6,945 bases of DNA from Tannerella sp. (lineage in GTDB: Bacteria > Bacteroidota > Bacteroidia > Bacteroidales > Tannerellaceae). Made by a program: the position numbers and the translations under genes. The stretch lies in NCBI GenBank assembly GCA_031271245.1, contig JAISWC010000308.1, positions 1 through 6,945 of the forward strand. The letters run 5' to 3'. The notes below the pieces were generated by a model, which was given only the letters and a program-made list of their open reading frames with translations, did not search any database and had not been told where the DNA came from. Below, piece after piece: positions 5,756 to 6,945 of this stretch (the stretch's first letter is position 1; the number at the start of each line of letters is the position of its first letter).

Positions 5756-6259
5756 CTATTTATTACTGATACGTTTCAATTCGTCTTCCACTTCATCCGC
5801 CGTCGCCGTCTTCAGGCGGATGTTTTTATGCCTGTCCAGCAGATAGAGCGCCGGCAGGGTGGTCATCCGGTAAAGTCCTTCGGTGTGGATAACAGCGCCC
5901 TTGTCGTAGCCGTTGATCCATGTGCGCGGCACATGTTCCGCCTGTTCTATCCACACGGCAGTATCGTCCTCCGGATAGACCGCCAGTACCCGGATACGTT
6001 TTGCTTCGATGAGCCGGTTGAGCCTTTTCGACCCATTCAGCCGTTCCATCAGCGCATGACAGTCTTCGCACGCCGGATCGTAGAAATAAAGCAGAATCCA
6101 TTCGCTGCGAAGCGCGTAGAGCGTTCCCTGTTTACCGGAGGCCAGTGTATACGTAAAGTCGCTTGCCTTTTCCGGCGTTCCGGAAGCAGGCGACTGCGCC
6201 AGACATGCGCCGGCATACCATAAACACAAAATAATCACATATATACATCGCTCATTCAT
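5756..6259 (-). CDS. Exported thioredoxin-fold protein (DUF5106-like) with a CEDC motif
   Basis: A 167-residue protein, probably periplasmic. The N-terminus is a signal peptide (NER, then IYVIILCLWYAGACLA) with likely cleavage before Gln22; AGAC at 16-19 is a weak lipobox, so a lipoprotein is possible. A thioredoxin fold follows: strand WILLYFYDP (54-62), the redox motif CEDC (Cys64, Cys67), strand RIRVLAVYPED (88-98) and the cis-proline loop TTLPALYLLD (133-142). The YFYDPACEDC form is like the thioredoxin-fold (DUF5106) proteins of Bacteroidetes, which may act in thiol-disulfide exchange; the partner is unknown. I chose ATG 6259 because the signal peptide begins there, AGGA lies 8 nt before it, and a -7 promoter element lies just upstream. 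The frame stays open to 6598, but that part covers the hisG terminator and the folded RNA. It is the first of three tightly spaced genes with BFN and rsmE. Confidence 0.85.
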   Translation of the reverse strand: MNERCIYVIILCLWYAGACLAQSPASGTPEKASDFTYTLASGKQGTLYALRSEWILLYFYDPACEDCHALMERLNGSKRLNRLIEAKRIRVLAVYPEDDTAVWIEQAEHVPRTWINGYDKGAVIHTEGLYRMTTLPALYLLDRHKNIRLKTATADEVEDELKRISNK

Positions 6260-6282
6260 AGATTTTATCCTGTTTGTAAGCA

Positions 6283-6290
6283 CAAAGATA
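6283..6290 (-). promoter_or_regulatory. -7 promoter element of the thioredoxin-BFN-rsmE operon
   Basis: TATCTTTG on the minus strand is a perfect TAnnTTTG match. No clear TTTG stands 17-23 bp upstream, so the -33 element is weak. Transcription would start near 6276, 17 nt before the ATG at 6259. An inverted repeat at 6318-6360 sits just upstream of where a -33 element would be. Confidence 0.45.
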
Positions 6291-6317
6291 TGTAAAACAA
6301 CTGAAAACGGTGACGCC

Positions 6318-6360
6318 TGATGACGGTTTTTTTGCCGGACACAGTGGCACAATGTCATCA
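6318..6360. promoter_or_regulatory. Inverted repeat upstream of the thioredoxin operon promoter
   Basis: TGATGAC (6318-6324) and GTCATCA (6354-6360) are perfect 7-bp arms 29 bp apart. Between them lie a small nested CGG/CCG pair around a T-run (6324-6337) and a GTG-G-CAC palindrome (6344-6350). It could be a regulator site or an RNA hairpin; there is no T-run after it on the minus strand that would make it a terminator. Confidence 0.25.
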
Positions 6361-6420
6361 AGTGAAGGAGTCGTCGGGAAATAATTATACTGCGCGCGGC
6401 ATGTTTCGGAGATATGGATA

Positions 6421-6461
6421 AAAAAACAGACGAGAGATCATTTTCATCTCTCGTCTGTTTT
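6421..6461 (-). terminator. Strong intrinsic terminator downstream of hisG
   Basis: A perfect 16-bp stem (6423-6438 against 6446-6461; core ACAGACGAGAGAT) has a 7-nt loop and is followed on the minus strand by an uninterrupted run of six T (6426-6421). It separates hisG from the thioredoxin operon. It lies 140 nt after the hisG stop, right behind the folded element at 6458-6593. Confidence 0.88.
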
Positions 6462-6593
6462 CCGCTACCGGGGAGCCTTGCGGAAAAGAAGGGTTTGCCG
6501 GTAGCCTTCCGTTTCGCGACAATTTGAAATGACCCTAATAGAGTGGCTGTTTGGAGATTTCCGCTGCTACCGTTCACCGGCAGTTTACCTCCG
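6458..6593 (-). ncRNA. Candidate structured RNA: upstream hairpin plus H-type pseudoknot before the terminator
   Basis: Read on the minus strand. An upstream domain closes with GGAG (6592-6589) against CTCC (6556-6553) and contains hairpin CTGCCG (6583-6578)/CGGTAG (6572-6567) with a GTGAA loop. Further on, GCTACCGG (6505-6498) pairs perfectly with CCGGTAGC (6471-6464). TTTTCCGC (6487-6480), in the loop of that stem, pairs perfectly with GCGGAAAA (6465-6458). The arm order 1-2-1'-2' is that of an H-type pseudoknot with loops of about 10 and 8 nt; the two stems share 2 nt. The terminator at 6421-6461 follows directly, as in small RNAs and in some riboswitches. I see no TAnnTTTG promoter in front, so it may be the 3' end of the hisG mRNA. 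I could not match it to a known RNA family. The pairing is plain in the sequence; that it forms a working RNA is inference. Confidence 0.4.
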
Positions 6594-6601
6594 GACAACC
6601 C

Positions 6602-6945
6602 CTAAAGTATCATTTTCTCTATCGGAATCACCAGGATTCCTTCTGCGCCAAGGCTTTTCAGTTGGCCGATGATTTCCCAGAAATGTTTTTCCGTAATCAC
6701 GGACTGTACCGAAACCCAGCCTTCGTCGGCCAACGGCGTGACGGTCGGGCTTTTCATGCCGGGCAGCAGTTTCGTGATTTCCGCCAGTTGCGCCCTGGGG
6801 GCGTTCAGCAGCACGTATTTCCTGCCCGCGGCTTCCTGTACGGCGGCAAAACGAAACAACATCTTGTTCAGTACGTTCCGCTTCTCGGCCGACAAGGATT
6901 TGCCGGCAATCAGCAGCGCCTCGCTTTTCATCACGACTTCCACCT
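6602..6945 (-). CDS. hisG: ATP phosphoribosyltransferase, long form, C-terminal end (runs off right edge)
   Basis: HisG joins ATP and phosphoribosyl pyrophosphate in the first step of histidine synthesis, in the cytoplasm. Only the last 114 codons are present; long-form HisG usually has about 280-295 residues, so the N-terminal part lies beyond the right edge. The piece covers the end of the catalytic domain (VVMKSEALLIAGKS) and the whole regulatory domain HisG_C, which binds histidine in the long form: YVLLNAPRAQL, ITKLLPGMKSPTVTPL, WVSVQSVITEKHFWEII and the closing GAEGILVIPIEKMIL. The stop is TAG at 6602-6604. No hisD follows in this direction. Instead there are about 140 nt of self-complementary sequence and a terminator, so hisG is last, or alone, in its transcript. 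Confidence 0.95.
   Translation of the reverse strand, partial: VEVVMKSEALLIAGKSLSAEKRNVLNKMLFRFAAVQEAAGRKYVLLNAPRAQLAEITKLLPGMKSPTVTPLADEGWVSVQSVITEKHFWEIIGQLKSLGAEGILVIPIEKMIL

Noticed and set aside
6458..6593. Match of the folded RNA to c-di-GMP (GEMM) or cobalamin riboswitches
   Set aside because: Short pieces look alike (GGCAAACC, CGGTAGCGG, GCCACT), but the conserved order and the spacing of either family are not present.
6260..6598. Long N-terminal extension of the thioredoxin-fold protein
   Set aside because: The open frame passes through the hisG terminator, the folded RNA and the -7 element, and a signal peptide starts at 6259.
1..6945. CRISPR array, insertion sequence, phage or plasmid genes
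   Set aside because: I found no regularly spaced repeats, no transposase or integrase domain and no terminal inverted repeats; the genes are ordinary chromosomal ones.

Overview
The window looks like chromosomal DNA of a Bacteroidetes bacterium, most likely order Bacteroidales. Three things point there. Four intergenic sites match the Bacteroidetes -7 promoter consensus TAnnTTTG. Most starts lack a strong Shine-Dalgarno. The proteins are of Bacteroidales type: a lipoprotein with an acidic export signal after its cysteine, calycin-like repeats, a DUF5106-like thioredoxin-fold protein, and a BFN-UVR protein. I cannot name a genus. Every gene I can support lies on the minus strand, so the region reads from right to left.

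Right end (6945 to about 6260): the C-terminal end of hisG (ATP phosphoribosyltransferase, long form), then about 140 nt of self-complementary sequence that can be drawn as an H-type RNA pseudoknot, then a strong intrinsic terminator. No hisD follows. A -7 promoter element and an inverted repeat precede the next gene.

Middle right (6259 to 4378): three tightly packed genes, probably one operon. They encode an exported thioredoxin-fold protein with a CEDC motif, a bifunctional-nuclease-domain (BFN/DUF151) protein with a C-terminal UVR motif, and RsmE, the 16S rRNA m3U1498 methyltransferase. Gaps are 3 and 4 nt, and both BFN and RsmE appear to use non-ATG starts. About 250 bp of non-coding DNA follows, including a GC-rich patch that may belong to a dispersed repeat.

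Middle left (4130 to 608): a two-gene unit. The first gene is an exported clan GH-A (GH39-like) glycosidase with an extra alpha/beta domain inserted between the nucleophile strand and the last barrel strand. The second is a 611-residue, probably surface-exposed lipoprotein with one Big2 domain and four tandem calycin-like repeats. An intrinsic terminator closes the unit, and a perfect 15-bp tandem duplication covers the lipoprotein stop codon. The pair may act together on an extracellular glycan, but no SusC/SusD genes are visible.

Left end (607 to 1): about 450 bp of AT-richer DNA with two good Bacteroidetes promoters, then the first 52 codons of a signal-peptide protein that runs off the left edge.

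The parts that ordinary annotation explains least are the folded RNA after hisG, the inserted domain in the glycosidase, and the four-repeat lipoprotein.
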